A stretch of 56,150 nucleotides of DNA from a virus (IMGVR_UViG_3300045283_000278:1-56150), one strand, 5' to 3'. Counted from the first letter of the stretch, positions 17,289-26,800 are shown. Notes: a model not told the origin generated them from the letters alone. Translations and numbers: made by a program.

Positions 17289-17732
17289 ATGGCCTTCGCC
17301 ACCGTCGAGCAGCTCGCGCAGCGCCTCGGGCGCACCTTCACCGAGGCAGAGACCACCCAAGCCACCGCGCTGCTCGGGCTCGCGCAGCTCGCGATCGCCG
17401 CCGCATGCGACAAGGACGACACCTGGGCCGACGAGCTCGATCCCGTACCGGCGGCGCTGCAGATCACCTGCATCGAGATCGCCGTGCGGATCATGTCCAA
17501 CCCCTCCGGCGCACGGTCGCGGTCCGAGCGCCTGGGCCAGTACGAGGTCAGCGAGAGCTTCCACGCGAACTTCGACCCCGCGGCCGCCGGCATCACGCTC
17601 ACCGACCGCGAGGAGCTCCGCTGCCGCCGCGCCGTCTACGGCTCCGCCTCCGGGTCGGTGCGCGTCAAGTCCGTCACCCAGGACCTCCTCCTCGACCGCG
17701 TCCCGTTCGCGTGGTGGTTCGACGAGGCATGA
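17289..17732 (+). CDS. Head-tail connector / adaptor
   Basis: The 147-residue protein has the helical fold and layout of SPP1 gp15/HK97 gp6-type adaptors: MAFATVEQLAQRLGRTFTEAETTQATALLGLAQLAI, an internal IAVRIMSNPSGARSRSERLGQYEVS segment and a short basic C-terminus. It would bind the portal ring and start the head completion stack. The other connector genes do not follow directly, because five glycosyltransferase genes and one small gene come first. The start is preceded by TAGGAGG. Confidence 0.8.
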   Translation: MAFATVEQLAQRLGRTFTEAETTQATALLGLAQLAIAAACDKDDTWADELDPVPAALQITCIEIAVRIMSNPSGARSRSERLGQYEVSESFHANFDPAAAGITLTDREELRCRRAVYGSASGSVRVKSVTQDLLLDRVPFAWWFDEA

Positions 17733-18373
17733 GCGTCGCGATCATCGTCCCCGTCCTAGGCCGGCCACACCGCGCCGCGCCGCTCGTGCAGTCGATCACC
17801 GCAACCACACCGGCACCGCGCATCGTCTTCGTCTGTGACACCGACGACGCCGCCCAGCAACAGGCCAGCCGCGCGACCGGCGCCGAGGTCCTCATCGTCG
17901 ACGGCGGATACGCCACGAAGATCAACGCCGGCGTCCGCGCGACCAGCGAGCCGCTCGTGATGCTCGGCGCCGACGACCTCGAGTTCCAGCCCGGCTGGCT
18001 GACCGAAGCTCTGAACGCGATGACCGACGGCATCGAGGTCGTCGGGCTCAACGACCTCATCGAGCGGCCCCGCCGGCCAACGCACGCGACGCACTTCCTC
18101 CTCACGCGCGCCGCCGCCGAGCTTCCGACGATCGACGGACGTCCCGGACCCCTCTGTGAGGCCTACCACCACTCCGCCGTCGACGACGAGCTCATCGCCA
18201 CCGCTACACGACGCGGCATGTACGCCTACGCCGACCGCGCGCACGTCCGCCACCTCCACTGGATGAACGGCGCCGCGCAGGACGACGACACCTACCAGCG
18301 CGGCCGCGCACGGTTCCGCCACGACATGCGGCTCTTCTACGCCCGCTCCCGCCTCTGGAGCACCGCAGCGTGA
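17729..18373 (+). CDS. Glycosyltransferase, GT-A fold (family 2-like), copy 1
   Basis: The 214-residue protein is coupled to the adaptor gene (ATGA at 17729). The N-terminal IIVPVLGRPHRAAPLVQSI is the usual GT2 start. A metal-binding-type ADD sits at residues 81-83 in LVMLGADDLEF. A His/Trp-containing end (RHLHWMNG) follows. It would transfer a sugar from a nucleotide donor. There is no signal peptide or membrane segment, so it acts in the cytoplasm, most likely on a phage protein. Confidence 0.82.
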   Translation: MSVAIIVPVLGRPHRAAPLVQSITATTPAPRIVFVCDTDDAAQQQASRATGAEVLIVDGGYATKINAGVRATSEPLVMLGADDLEFQPGWLTEALNAMTDGIEVVGLNDLIERPRRPTHATHFLLTRAAAELPTIDGRPGPLCEAYHHSAVDDELIATATRRGMYAYADRAHVRHLHWMNGAAQDDDTYQRGRARFRHDMRLFYARSRLWSTAA

Positions 18374-18996
18374 GCATCGACGCCACCATCGCCGTCGCGA
18401 CGTTCGGCGACTCCTCCTGGGCCGACCTCGCCCAAGCGCGCGCGATTCCGTCCGCCGAGGCCCTCGGCGTCCCCGTCGTCCACGTGCATGACGAGACGCT
18501 CCACGACGCGCGCAACGCCGCCCTCGACCTGGTCGGTACCGAGTGGGTCGTGCACCTCGACGCCGACGACGAGCTCGAGCCCGGCTATCTCGACCACATG
18601 GCATGCGGGACGGCGGATCTCCGCGCGCCGGCCGTCCGCTACGTGCGCGGTCCACGACAGCACACCCCCTACGTCCCGAAGGTCGCCGGCCACACTCACG
18701 ACTGCACCGGCGATTGCATCGCGAGCGGCGCTGGCAACTGGCTGGTCGTCGGCACCATGGCCCGGACGCAACTCCTCCGTGACATCGGCGGCTGGCGGGA
18801 CTGGCCGATGTACGAGGACTTCGATCTCTGGATGCGTGCGCTGCTCACTGGCGCAACCGTCGAGGCCATTCCCAGCGCGGTCTACCGCGCCTTCGCAAGG
18901 CCCGATAGTCGCAACCGGGGGCCGTCCATGGTGGAGAAGAATCGCGTGCACTACGCCATCGTCGCCGCGAACCTCCAAGGGGCGGCAGCGGCGTGA
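18370..18996 (+). CDS. Glycosyltransferase, GT-A fold (family 2-like), copy 2
   Basis: The 208-residue protein has a GTG start overlapping the previous stop. The motif DARNAAL (about 46-52) with HLDADDELEPGY (DADD at 64-67) is the classic GT2 nucleotide-sugar and metal-binding region. A later YEDFDLWMRAL supplies the acidic base-type ED. It is clearly related in plan to the neighbouring transferases but differs strongly in sequence, so the acceptor or sugar is probably different. Confidence 0.88.
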   Translation: MSIDATIAVATFGDSSWADLAQARAIPSAEALGVPVVHVHDETLHDARNAALDLVGTEWVVHLDADDELEPGYLDHMACGTADLRAPAVRYVRGPRQHTPYVPKVAGHTHDCTGDCIASGAGNWLVVGTMARTQLLRDIGGWRDWPMYEDFDLWMRALLTGATVEAIPSAVYRAFARPDSRNRGPSMVEKNRVHYAIVAANLQGAAAA

Positions 18997-19271
18997 ACGC
19001 CGAGAACAAGGACGCCCAGCGCCAGGTGCACGAGGCCATCGGCGGCCTCCTCGACGATGGCGAGATCGCGATCTGCTGGGTGTTGACCATCGACGTCGCC
19101 GGGCCCAACGACACGCGCTACCTCGCGCACCGCGCCGGCGGGGGCCATGACGGCAACGACAACCCGATGGCGTGGACCGCGGCCGGGATGCTCCAGGCGA
19201 GCGCCGACATGGCCCGCGACCAGATGCGCCGGTTCACCGTGGAGACCGACGACGAGGACGAGGACGAGTGA
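18993..19271 (+). CDS. Small acidic-tailed protein inside the glycosyltransferase cassette
   Basis: The 92-residue protein has a GTG start overlapping the previous gene. Its middle has AHRAGGGHDGNDNPMAW and AGMLQASADMARDQ, followed by a Asp/Glu-only C-terminal tail. I have an impression of similar small proteins in many actinophages but know no function. In this cassette it could be unrelated to sugar transfer. Confidence 0.65.
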   Translation: MNAENKDAQRQVHEAIGGLLDDGEIAICWVLTIDVAGPNDTRYLAHRAGGGHDGNDNPMAWTAAGMLQASADMARDQMRRFTVETDDEDEDE

Positions 19272-19864
19272 GCGTCTGCCTGCTGGCGATCAGCGACGGG
19301 CGCCACGAGTACCACCACCAGGCCTTCCGGTCCGCGCTGCAGCACCTCCCGCGGTTCGACCATCACGTCTTCATCGACGATCCCTCACACGAGCTCGGGT
19401 TCACGGGCGCCGTGATCGAGGGGTGGCGGCAGGTCCTCGAGACCGACGCCGACTTCGTCTGGCACTTCGAGGCTGACTTCACGTTCGACCGGCCGATCCC
19501 GATTGCCGACATGGTGGGGGTGCTCACCGCCCGGCCGTACCTCACGCAGATGGCGCTCCTGCGCCAGCCGTGGAATGACGAGGAGCGCGCCGCGGGCAGC
19601 ATCTACAACCTGATCGCCGCCCAGCTCACCGCCGTCACCGACGGCAACCACCGCTGGCTCGAGCACCGCCGGCCGAACACGACAAACCCGTCGCTGTGGC
19701 CACGCTGGGTCCTCGAGCGCGGCTGGCCGAACGTCCCGCACTCCGAGGGCATCTTCGGCGGAGAGCTCATGCGCTCCGACGACACCTATCGCGCCGCCTA
19801 CTGGGGTCAGGGCGAAGAGTGGTGCGAGCACATCGGCGCGATCCGCGCAGGGAGGGGCTACTAG
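19268..19864 (+). CDS. Glycosyltransferase-like protein, copy 3
   Basis: The 198-residue protein uses the GTG at 19268, coupled to the preceding stop. WHFEADFTFDRP has an EAD (68-70) in the place of the DxD metal motif, after a GAVIEGWRQVLE helix typical of GT-A proteins. The C-terminal part carries GIFGGELMRS and EEWCEHIG, as in phage-encoded transferases. The match to GT2 is weaker than for its neighbours, so a divergent or specialised enzyme is likely. Confidence 0.75.
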   Translation: MSVCLLAISDGRHEYHHQAFRSALQHLPRFDHHVFIDDPSHELGFTGAVIEGWRQVLETDADFVWHFEADFTFDRPIPIADMVGVLTARPYLTQMALLRQPWNDEERAAGSIYNLIAAQLTAVTDGNHRWLEHRRPNTTNPSLWPRWVLERGWPNVPHSEGIFGGELMRSDDTYRAAYWGQGEEWCEHIGAIRAGRGY

Positions 19865-20674
19865 ATGGGCGAGATCTTCGGCATCACCCGTTCGTACAAC
19901 GAGGCCGACATCATCGAGTCGTCGATCCGCCGCATGTGCGCCCAGGTCGACCACGTCATCATCGGCGACAACAGCGACGACGGCACCGGCGAGATCCTCC
20001 TCGAGCTCGGCGCCAAGGGCCTCCCGATCACCGTCCTTTGGGACGACGCGCCGTCGGTCGCTCAGCGCGACGTCATGACCGCCTACGGCCACCTCGCCCG
20101 GGAGATGGGTGCCACCTGGGGCGTGTTCTTCGACATCGACGAGGTCTGGTACGCCAGCGACACCCGGATCGCCGACGCGCTCGCCGATCTCCCCGACCAC
20201 ATCCTCCTCGCGCCCGCCAGGAACCTGAACCACACGGCATCGACCGCTGATGACCCCGAGGACCCCGACCCAATCCACCGCATGGGCTGGCGCAACGCCG
20301 AGATGCTGCCCCTCGTCAAGGTCGCCTGCCGCCTCCGCGACGACTTGGCGATCGGTCACGGCAACCACAGCGCCAGCTACGCCGGCGAGCGCCACCCCGC
20401 CGCCGTGAACGGGCTGCTCGAAAGCCACCACTACCCCTATCGGTCGCCCGAGCAGTTCATCAAGCGCGTGAAGGGCGCCTGGCCGCAGCTGCGCGACAGC
20501 GGCCTCCCCGAGACCCACGGCGCGCACATGTGGGCCTACGGCCGCCACCTCGACGAGTTCGGCGAGGACGGCCTGCGGCGCTGGTTCGAGAACGGCATGC
20601 TCGCGAAGGACCCGGCGAGCAACCCCGACCTCGTATACGACCCGGCGCCGGCGTGTCCGACGTTGACGTCGTAG
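19865..20674 (+). CDS. Glycosyltransferase, GT2 family, copy 4
   Basis: The 269-residue protein starts directly after the previous stop. The N-terminal ITRSYNEADIIESSIRRM is the GT2 signature for donor binding, followed by IIGDNSDDGT and the DxD-type FFDIDEVWY (DID at 90-92). The C-terminal HYPYRSPEQFIKRV is seen in the Glyco_tranf_2_4-like group. It is soluble, so cytoplasmic modification of phage or host molecules is expected. It overlaps the next gene by 22 bases. Confidence 0.88.
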   Translation: MGEIFGITRSYNEADIIESSIRRMCAQVDHVIIGDNSDDGTGEILLELGAKGLPITVLWDDAPSVAQRDVMTAYGHLAREMGATWGVFFDIDEVWYASDTRIADALADLPDHILLAPARNLNHTASTADDPEDPDPIHRMGWRNAEMLPLVKVACRLRDDLAIGHGNHSASYAGERHPAAVNGLLESHHYPYRSPEQFIKRVKGAWPQLRDSGLPETHGAHMWAYGRHLDEFGEDGLRRWFENGMLAKDPASNPDLVYDPAPACPTLTS

Positions 20675-21348
20675 TCGTCGTTCCGTGGCGCCCGGACGAG
20701 CACCCCGCCCGCCAACGCGCCTGGGACTGGACTCGCGCTTGGTACGCCACACGCTTCCCGGGCTGGACGGTCCTGGAGGCGCTGTGCCCCCCGGGCCCGT
20801 GGATCAAGGCCGCGGCGTGCATGCCGCCGGCGCTCGAGCGCCGCGCGCGCGTCACCGTCGTCGCCGACGCCGACGTCATCTGCGACGGCCTGTCCGCCGC
20901 CGTCACCGCCGTCCTACGCGGGCAGCCATGGGCCATCCCGCACCACGCGGTGCACCGGCTCACCGCCCAGGCGACCAACCAGCTGCTTGCTGGCGACGAC
21001 CCCGCCGGCCTCCCCGTCGAGCAGGACGCCTACCGCGGCGTCACCGGCGGCGGCATCACCGTCCTCAGCATCGACGCCCTCGAGACGGTCCCCATGGACC
21101 CACGCTTCGTCGGCTGGGGCCAAGAAGACGAGGCCTGGGGCGTGGCACTGCAGACCATGCTCGGCCGGCCCTGGCGCGGCCTCGACCCGCTCTACCACCT
21201 CTGGCACCCGCCGCAACCCCGGCGGACCCGGAAGATGGGCAACCCGAAGGGCGAGGCCCTGCGCCGACGCTACGCCCTCGCCGCCCGCAGGAAGCCCGAG
21301 ATGAAGGCATTGCTCGCGGAGGTCCCATGTCTCTCTCCCTGCTCCTGA
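20653..21348 (+). CDS. Galactosyltransferase-like glycosyltransferase, copy 5
   Basis: The 231-residue protein starts at the GTG at 20653 inside the previous gene. It begins with VVVVVPWRPDEHPAR, has VVADADVICD (DAD at 72-74) and then TGGGITVLS followed by FVGWGQEDEAWGVAL. The GWGxEDE motif is the acceptor and base region of beta-1,4-galactosyltransferase-like C-terminal domains, also seen in mycobacteriophage transferases. Its last 22 bases overlap the next connector gene, showing that the cassette is tightly fitted into the late operon. Confidence 0.88.
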   Translation: MSDVDVVVVVPWRPDEHPARQRAWDWTRAWYATRFPGWTVLEALCPPGPWIKAAACMPPALERRARVTVVADADVICDGLSAAVTAVLRGQPWAIPHHAVHRLTAQATNQLLAGDDPAGLPVEQDAYRGVTGGGITVLSIDALETVPMDPRFVGWGQEDEAWGVALQTMLGRPWRGLDPLYHLWHPPQPRRTRKMGNPKGEALRRRYALAARRKPEMKALLAEVPCLSPCS

Positions 21349-21671
21349 ACCGCCCCTGCACGATCGTCGGCCAGGTCGCCGACGGCACCGTCGACGAGTA
21401 CGGCGGCGAGCTCATCGCCGAGACCCGCACCGACACCGTCTGTGAGCTGCAGCAGGCACAGCGCAGCGAGACCGACCAGGAGGTCGTCGCGACGCGCTGG
21501 ACGCTCTTCCTGCCCGCCGGCACCCAGATCGACGCCGGCGACCGCGTGATCGTCGAGACCGAGACGTTCGAGGTCGACGGCCAGCCGTGGCCTGCGCGTA
21601 ACCCGCGCACCGGCCAGGAGTCGCACATCGAAGCGACCGTCGTGCGCACCGAAGGCACCGCGGGGTCCTGA
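21327..21671 (+). CDS. Head-tail connector / stopper
   Basis: The 114-residue protein starts at the ATG at 21327; the long open frame further upstream is a shadow. A small beta-barrel pattern, LNRPCTIVGQ...DTVCELQQA...TRWTLFLPAGTQIDAGDRVIVETETFEVDG, matches the SPP1 gp16-type head closure proteins of siphoviruses. It would plug the portal channel after packaging. The position between adaptor and tail terminator fits, once the inserted transferases are set aside. Confidence 0.8.
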   Translation: MSLSLLLNRPCTIVGQVADGTVDEYGGELIAETRTDTVCELQQAQRSETDQEVVATRWTLFLPAGTQIDAGDRVIVETETFEVDGQPWPARNPRTGQESHIEATVVRTEGTAGS

Positions 21672-22075
21672 TGGTCGACACCGAGCGGATCATCAGCGCC
21701 TACCTCCGCGACCATCCCCTCCTCGCCCAGTGGGCTGACCGGATCGTGCCGCGGACACCGTCCTCCACCGCGTCGGCGTGGCTGCGCGTCCAGCTCATCG
21801 ACGGCCGGCAGGCACCGCGATCGAGGGCCCTTCACCTCATCAACACGCTCGTGCAGATCGACTGCTACGCCGGCGAGGGCGCCGGTGGCCAAGGTGACGC
21901 GAACGGCATGGCGGTCGCCGTCGTCGAGGCGCTCAACGCGATGCCCGGCGCGAGCACGCCCGGAGCCTTCGTGAGCTCCGCGCGCTCGAGCTGGCGGCGA
22001 CTGCCCGATACGACGTTCACGCCCGCGCGGGAGCGTTACATCGTCGAGACGCAACTCGTGCTGCACCCCGCCTGA
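21671..22075 (+). CDS. Tail terminator / tail completion protein (probable)
   Basis: The 134-residue protein has the order of a gp17/DUF3168-like tail terminator. RIISAYLRDHPLLAQW leads the N-terminal helix, then LRVQLIDG and the central IQIDCYAG strand of ring-forming tail terminators, and a final YIVETQLVLHP strand. It caps the tail tube and joins it to the head. It overlaps both neighbours by 1 base. Confidence 0.75.
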   Translation: MVDTERIISAYLRDHPLLAQWADRIVPRTPSSTASAWLRVQLIDGRQAPRSRALHLINTLVQIDCYAGEGAGGQGDANGMAVAVVEALNAMPGASTPGAFVSSARSSWRRLPDTTFTPARERYIVETQLVLHPA

Positions 22076-22368
22076 TGGCCACACGGTTCCGGGCCGACCA
22101 CAACTTCGAGGGACAGATCCGGCGGCAGCCGTCCTACCAGGCCGGCATGCACACCGTCGCCGAGCTCGTCGTCGTCGCCGCTGACGCCGCCGCGCCACAC
22201 GTCACCGGCTACTACGGCCGCCACCTCGAGGCCATCGGGAACGCAGCCGTCGCTACCGATCCTTTCGGTCACCTAGTTGAGTGGGGCAGCAAGAACAATC
22301 CGCCCTACGCCCCCCTGCGCCGCGGCGTGCTCGCCGCCGGCCTCCGGCTCGACATCGCCCAGCTCTAA
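22075..22368 (+). CDS. Small neck / minor tail protein (HK97 gp10-like, tentative)
   Basis: The 97-residue protein has a C-terminal DPFGHLVEWGSKNNPPYAPLRRG, which recalls the FxEFGT...P..P..pA motif of HK97 gp10-type neck proteins. The N-terminal half resembles the basic helix of that group. In most phages the gp10-like gene precedes the tail terminator; here it follows it. Assignment is tentative. Confidence 0.6.
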   Translation: MATRFRADHNFEGQIRRQPSYQAGMHTVAELVVVAADAAAPHVTGYYGRHLEAIGNAAVATDPFGHLVEWGSKNNPPYAPLRRGVLAAGLRLDIAQL

Positions 22369-22390
22369 CCCGAGCCGGACTTCCCATCTT

Positions 22391-22418
22391 GACCTAGCCC
22401 CCGTCGGGGGTCGCGGTC
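22391..22418. terminator. Possible hairpin before the major tail gene
   Basis: CCCCC (22398-22402) and GGGGG (22406-22410) form the core with a GTC loop. Outer GACC (22391-22394) and GGTC (22415-22418) extend the pairing across mismatches. It lies in the 89-base gap before the major tail tube gene. It has no T-tract. Confidence 0.35.
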
Positions 22419-22457
22419 TCGGCAGGACCCATCACCCCCGATCAGGAGGCACTCACC

Positions 22458-23036
22458 ATGGCATCGCAGGACGCCACCGAGCTCGTCGTTGCGGGCACCG
22501 GTGACATCTACGTCGGCCCCGTCGGGGCGACGCTTCCCACGACCGCAGTCGCCGCGCCGTCGCCGCACTTCGTGCAGCTCGGGTTCACCACCGAGGATGG
22601 CGTCACGCTCACCCGCACCCCGGAGATCCAGGACTTCGGTGCCTGGCAGTCGCGCACGCCGGTGCGTCGCGAGCTGACCAGCGAGGAGGTCACGCTCGCC
22701 TTCCAGCTCGAGCAGTGGAACGCTGAGAACTTCGCGTTCGCGTTCGGCGGCGGCGAGATCACCGACCTCGGCGGCGGCATGTACCGCTACGACTTCCTCG
22801 CCCCCGAGGACCAGCTCGCCGAGAACTCGCTGATCGCCGACTGGCGCGACGGCAGCAAGCGCTACCGGCTGTGCATCCCGCGCGGCAACGTCACGGAGAG
22901 CACGGAGACCCAGCTCGTCCGCGGCGCCCTCGCGGTGCTCCCGGTGAGCTTCAAGGCGCTCGCGCCAGACGACGCGAGCTCGCCCGCATACCTCCTGACG
23001 AACGACCCGAACTTCGGGGACCCGATCGCATCGTGA
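22458..23036 (+). CDS. Major tail tube protein
   Basis: The 192-residue protein lies directly before the frameshifting chaperone pair, the fixed place of the tail tube gene. MASQDATELVVAGTGDIYVGPVGAT is typical of actinophage tube proteins, followed by QLGFTTEDGVTLTRTPE and LAFQLEQWNAENFAFAFG. The C-terminal part, with VLPVSFKALA, forms the tube beta-barrel strand. It stacks in hexameric rings around the tape measure. The ATG follows TCAGGAGG. Confidence 0.88.
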   Translation: MASQDATELVVAGTGDIYVGPVGATLPTTAVAAPSPHFVQLGFTTEDGVTLTRTPEIQDFGAWQSRTPVRRELTSEEVTLAFQLEQWNAENFAFAFGGGEITDLGGGMYRYDFLAPEDQLAENSLIADWRDGSKRYRLCIPRGNVTESTETQLVRGALAVLPVSFKALAPDDASSPAYLLTNDPNFGDPIAS

Positions 23037-23383
23037 GCACCGCCACCGCAGCGTCCAAGAACGGGGCGAAGGCCGCAGCGCCTTCGCCCCGTGAGATCGA
23101 CCTCGACGGCGCCCGGGCCGCGCGCGCGGAGTCCGCGAGCGAGCCCGTCTCGCTCGTGTTCGGCGGGGACACGTTTACTCTGCCCGTGGAGTTGCCCGCG
23201 GACTTCGCGCTGTACGCCGCCGAGGGCAACCTGCGGGCGTGCGTCGTTGCACTCCTCGGCGAGGACGCGGATGCGTTCTTCGCCTGGAAGCCGTCGATGG
23301 ACGACCTCACCGCCCTCGTCACGGGCGCGTCCAAGGTGTACGGGATGTCCGAGGGGGAATCACCGGCCTCGCCGAGTTCCTGA
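23033..23383 (+). CDS. Tail assembly chaperone, short form (gpG-like)
   Basis: The 116-residue protein has its GTG start at 23033 overlapping the tube gene stop. After a Ala/Lys-rich start come LVFGGDTFTLPVELPADFALYAAEG and FFAWKPSMDDLTALV, the helical core typical of gpG-like chaperones of actinophages. It keeps the tape measure soluble and recruits the tube protein. It ends at TGA 23381-23383, shortly after a slippery run. The longer product is listed separately. Confidence 0.85.
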   Translation: MSTATAASKNGAKAAAPSPREIDLDGARAARAESASEPVSLVFGGDTFTLPVELPADFALYAAEGNLRACVVALLGEDADAFFAWKPSMDDLTALVTGASKVYGMSEGESPASPSS

Positions 23384-23805
23384 CCGCCCGCTGGGCGCTC
23401 GTCGAGGCCGACTTCCAGCGGTTCTACAAGCTCGACCTCAGGACCGAGTTCCGCTGCACCGGCTGCCGACGGCTGCTGGCCCTCATCAAGGGACTGCCGG
23501 CCGAGGCGGCGGTGTGGCGCGACGAGAAGCCGAAGTGGTCGCAGCAAGACGAACTGCTCGCGACGGTCAGCGAGGTCGTGGACGCGTGGGGCCGGCGGAT
23601 CATGTTCGCCGTCTCCCAGGGGCCGGTCAAGAAGCCGAGGTTCCCCGAGTCGATCGTGGACCTCCACCACCCCGACCGGCCCAGTGCACCACGCACCGCA
23701 GTACAGAGAGCCGCGCCACGGCGCCCGCGCGATGAGCACGGCCGCGCCGCGGCCGAGATCGACCTCGCGGCCGCGAACCGGTTCTTCAACCGCATGAGGA
23801 GGTGA
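23033..23805 (+). CDS. Tail assembly chaperone, -1 frameshift product (gpGT-like)
   Basis: A second frame, -1 relative to the short form, is open across the end of the first and runs to TGA 23803-23805. It encodes GGITGLAEFLTARWALVEADFQRFY and a zinc-ribbon-like CTGCRRLL. It has no good start of its own. If slippage occurs at 23353-23359 the fusion has about 257 residues: 108 from the first frame and 149 from the second. This gene pair and -1 shift is conserved in siphoviruses. The amount of slippage cannot be judged by eye. Confidence 0.75.
23353..23359 (+). promoter_or_regulatory. Candidate -1 slippery heptamer GGGGGAA
   Basis: In the zero frame it reads G GGG GAA. On a -1 slip the GGG in the P site re-pairs perfectly (GGG) while GAA in the A site becomes GGA. 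It is the only homopolymer run in the overlap of the two chaperone frames. No downstream structure was computed. Confidence 0.6.
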
Positions 23806-23812
23806 TGTAGCG

Positions 23813-26800
23813 ATGGCTCTGGGGGCTCGTGTCGGTACGGCGTACGTGGAGATCGAAGGCGACTTCTCTCCGCTGAACCGGCAACTCGCGTCCCTGTCGG
23901 GGCCATTCGCCGCGAAGTCGAAGAGCATCGGCGACTCGTTCTCGCGCGGGCTGACCCCCGGGCTCGACCGCGCCAGAGACTCCATGCGCGGCGTCGCCGA
24001 CGCCAGCCAGCACCTGGCTGCCGCTGAGCGGTCCCTGGCCGACCAGACGCTCAAGGCCAAGGACGCAACCCTCAAGGTCAGTGAGGCAGAGGCCAAGCTC
24101 TCAGCCGTCAGGAAGCGCCACGGCGACGACAGCACCCAAGCCCAACGCGCCGAGGTTGCCCTCGAGCGCGCCCGGCTGAACGTCACCCAGTCCAACAGCC
24201 GCGTCGAGGCAGCTGAACGCAAGGTCGCCAGCGCCCGTCAGGGCAGCGAGCGCGACACGCATGGCCTCACCCGCAGCCTCCTGGACCTCGATAGCTCGCT
24301 GCGCGTGTCCACCGGCGGCATGGGCGGCTTCGGCCGGGCCGTGCATCTCGTCAAGCCCGCGGCGCTCATCACCGGGATCGGCCTCGTAGCCCAAGGCCTG
24401 AGCGCTGCTGCCGGCGGCGCGATCGCCGTCACGAGCGCGCTGGCGCCGGTCGCCGGCGTCGCCGCTGCGGCGGGTGTCGGGCTGACCGCGGCCGCCCAGG
24501 GCGCCGGCACGTTCGCGCTCGCGACATGGGGGCTCGGCGACGCGCTCAAGGAACAGGTCAAGGCCCACGCCGCCACCGCGACCGGAGCGGGAAACACCGC
24601 CTCGGCCGAACGCGCTGCCGCGAAGGCGATCGAGACCGCCGAGCTCGGCGTCACCAACGCCAAGGACCAGGTGCGCGCGGCCGGCCTCCGCGTCGCCGAA
24701 GCTCATCGGGCCGAGAAGGCCGCCAGCGAGTCTCTGGCCGATGCTGAGCGCGACGCGACGCGAGCCGTCGCCGGGCTCACAGACGCCCGAGCCCGCGCCC
24801 GCCGCGAACTCGAAGACCTACGCAGCGCTGTCACCGACAGCGCGCTGGCAGAGGCCCGCGCAACGCAGACCCTTCACGACGCCCGCGCCGAGCTCGAGCG
24901 CCTCGAGGCCGGCGCTTCCGCCGACGACGTCGCAGCGGCTCACGACCGGGTCACCGAGTCCGTCACGTCCGAGACGCGCGCCACCCAGGCGCTGCAGGAT
25001 GCCCGCGATGCGCTTGCTGCGGCCGAGGCCGGACCCACCGCTACCGACGTCGCCGACGCACACGACAAGCTCGGCGACGCGCAGCGCGCCGAGCAGCGCG
25101 CAACGCTGGACCTCACGCAGACGCGCAAGGACGCCCAGGCTGTCCTCGACGACTCAGCCTCGAGCGACGAGGACAAGGCCCGGGCACGCCTCGACGTCGC
25201 CGACGCCGAGGACCGCGTCAAGGACGCGACCAACGACACCGCGAAGGCCCAGGCCGCGCTCGCCGAGCTCGAGAAGGGCCCCGATCAGAAGAAGATCGCC
25301 GACGCCCGGATCACGGTCGCCGAGGCCGAGGAGCGCGTCAACGACGCTCGCCGCGAGGCCGCCGGCGCCCAGAAGGACCTCGACACCCTCGAGCAGCCGG
25401 CAAGCGCCGACGACCTCGCCAAGGCGCGCCTGAACGTCGCCGAAGCCGAGAACACGCTCGCCGAGTCCATCCGCGACCACAAGCGCGACCAGGAGGACCT
25501 CACCGCCGCTGAGAAGAAGGGTGTGGAGGGCTCCGACGCGGTCGTCGGCGCGTTGCAGGACATCGTTGACGCCAACCGGCGTGTCCGGGACGCCGAGCAG
25601 GGCGTCAAGGACGCGCGCCGCGACAGCGTCGAGGCGGCACGCGACCTCACGCGTTCCCACCAGGACGTCGCCCGCGCGATTCGCGATGTCCGCGACGCCG
25701 AGCTTGCTCAGGCTGAGAGCTCCGCGGCCGCCGCCACCGGCGCCGCACACCTCAGCGAGGCGTTCGACTCGCTGCCCGGGCCGGCGCAGGCCTTCGTCCG
25801 GACCCTCATCGCGCTCAAGCCCAAGCTCGACGACCTTCGCGAGACCGCGGCCGCCGGCATCTTCCCGGGCGCCACGGCGGGGCTGGAGTCCGCGGTGAGG
25901 AACTTCGACTCGGTCAAGACCGTCGTCGGCCAGACCGCCTCCGTCATCGGCGACCTCGCTCGCCAGGCCGGCGACCTCATCGGCAGTCCCGCGTTCGGGC
26001 GTGACCTCGAGCGAGTCGGGTCCCGCAACGCCGACATCATCGCGACCCTCGGCCAAGGCGCCCTGCGTCTCGGCGACGCCTTCCGCCACATCGTCGTCGC
26101 GGCCGGACCGCTGACGACATGGCTCGCGAACCTTGCCGGAGGCTGGGCCGCCACCATCGACGCCGAGGCACAGGCCGGCCGTGAGTCCGGGCGCCTCGCC
26201 GGGTTCTTCGACCAGACCCGCGACGTCATCCAGCGGCTCGTCAGCATCGCCACCCACCTCGGCCGGGCGTTCTGGGAGATCGGCCGCGCAGCCGCCCCGT
26301 TGGGCCGAGACATCCTCGCCGCGATCGACGGGGCCGCGAGCCGCTTCGACGACTGGACGCACAGTCTCGAGGGCCGCAACCGGCTGCGCGACTACTTCGA
26401 GCGGGCGCGCGCCCCGATCTTCGAGCTCGGCCGCCTCATCCATGACGTCACGAACACGTTCTTCCGGCTTGGCAATGGCGACCAGGTCGCGCCGCTATTG
26501 CACCAGATCCGCACGCAGCTGCTCCCGATGTTCGAGCAGGTCATCTCGTCGACGACCTCCGCGTTTGGCCCGCACCTCATCAACGCGCTTACGCAGATCA
26601 CCCGGCTCTTCGGCGCGATGGCAGGCAGCAGCGGGCCGCTCACCCACTTCGTCGACCTCATTGGGCTGCTCGCCGGCGTCATGGCCGATCTGCTGACCAA
26701 CAACCCGGCGCTGCAGACCATGACGGTGTCGCTGCTTGGGTTCGCCGGCGTCCTCAAGGCCCTGCGCCTGACCGCCGCCGTGACCGGCATGGCCGCGCTC

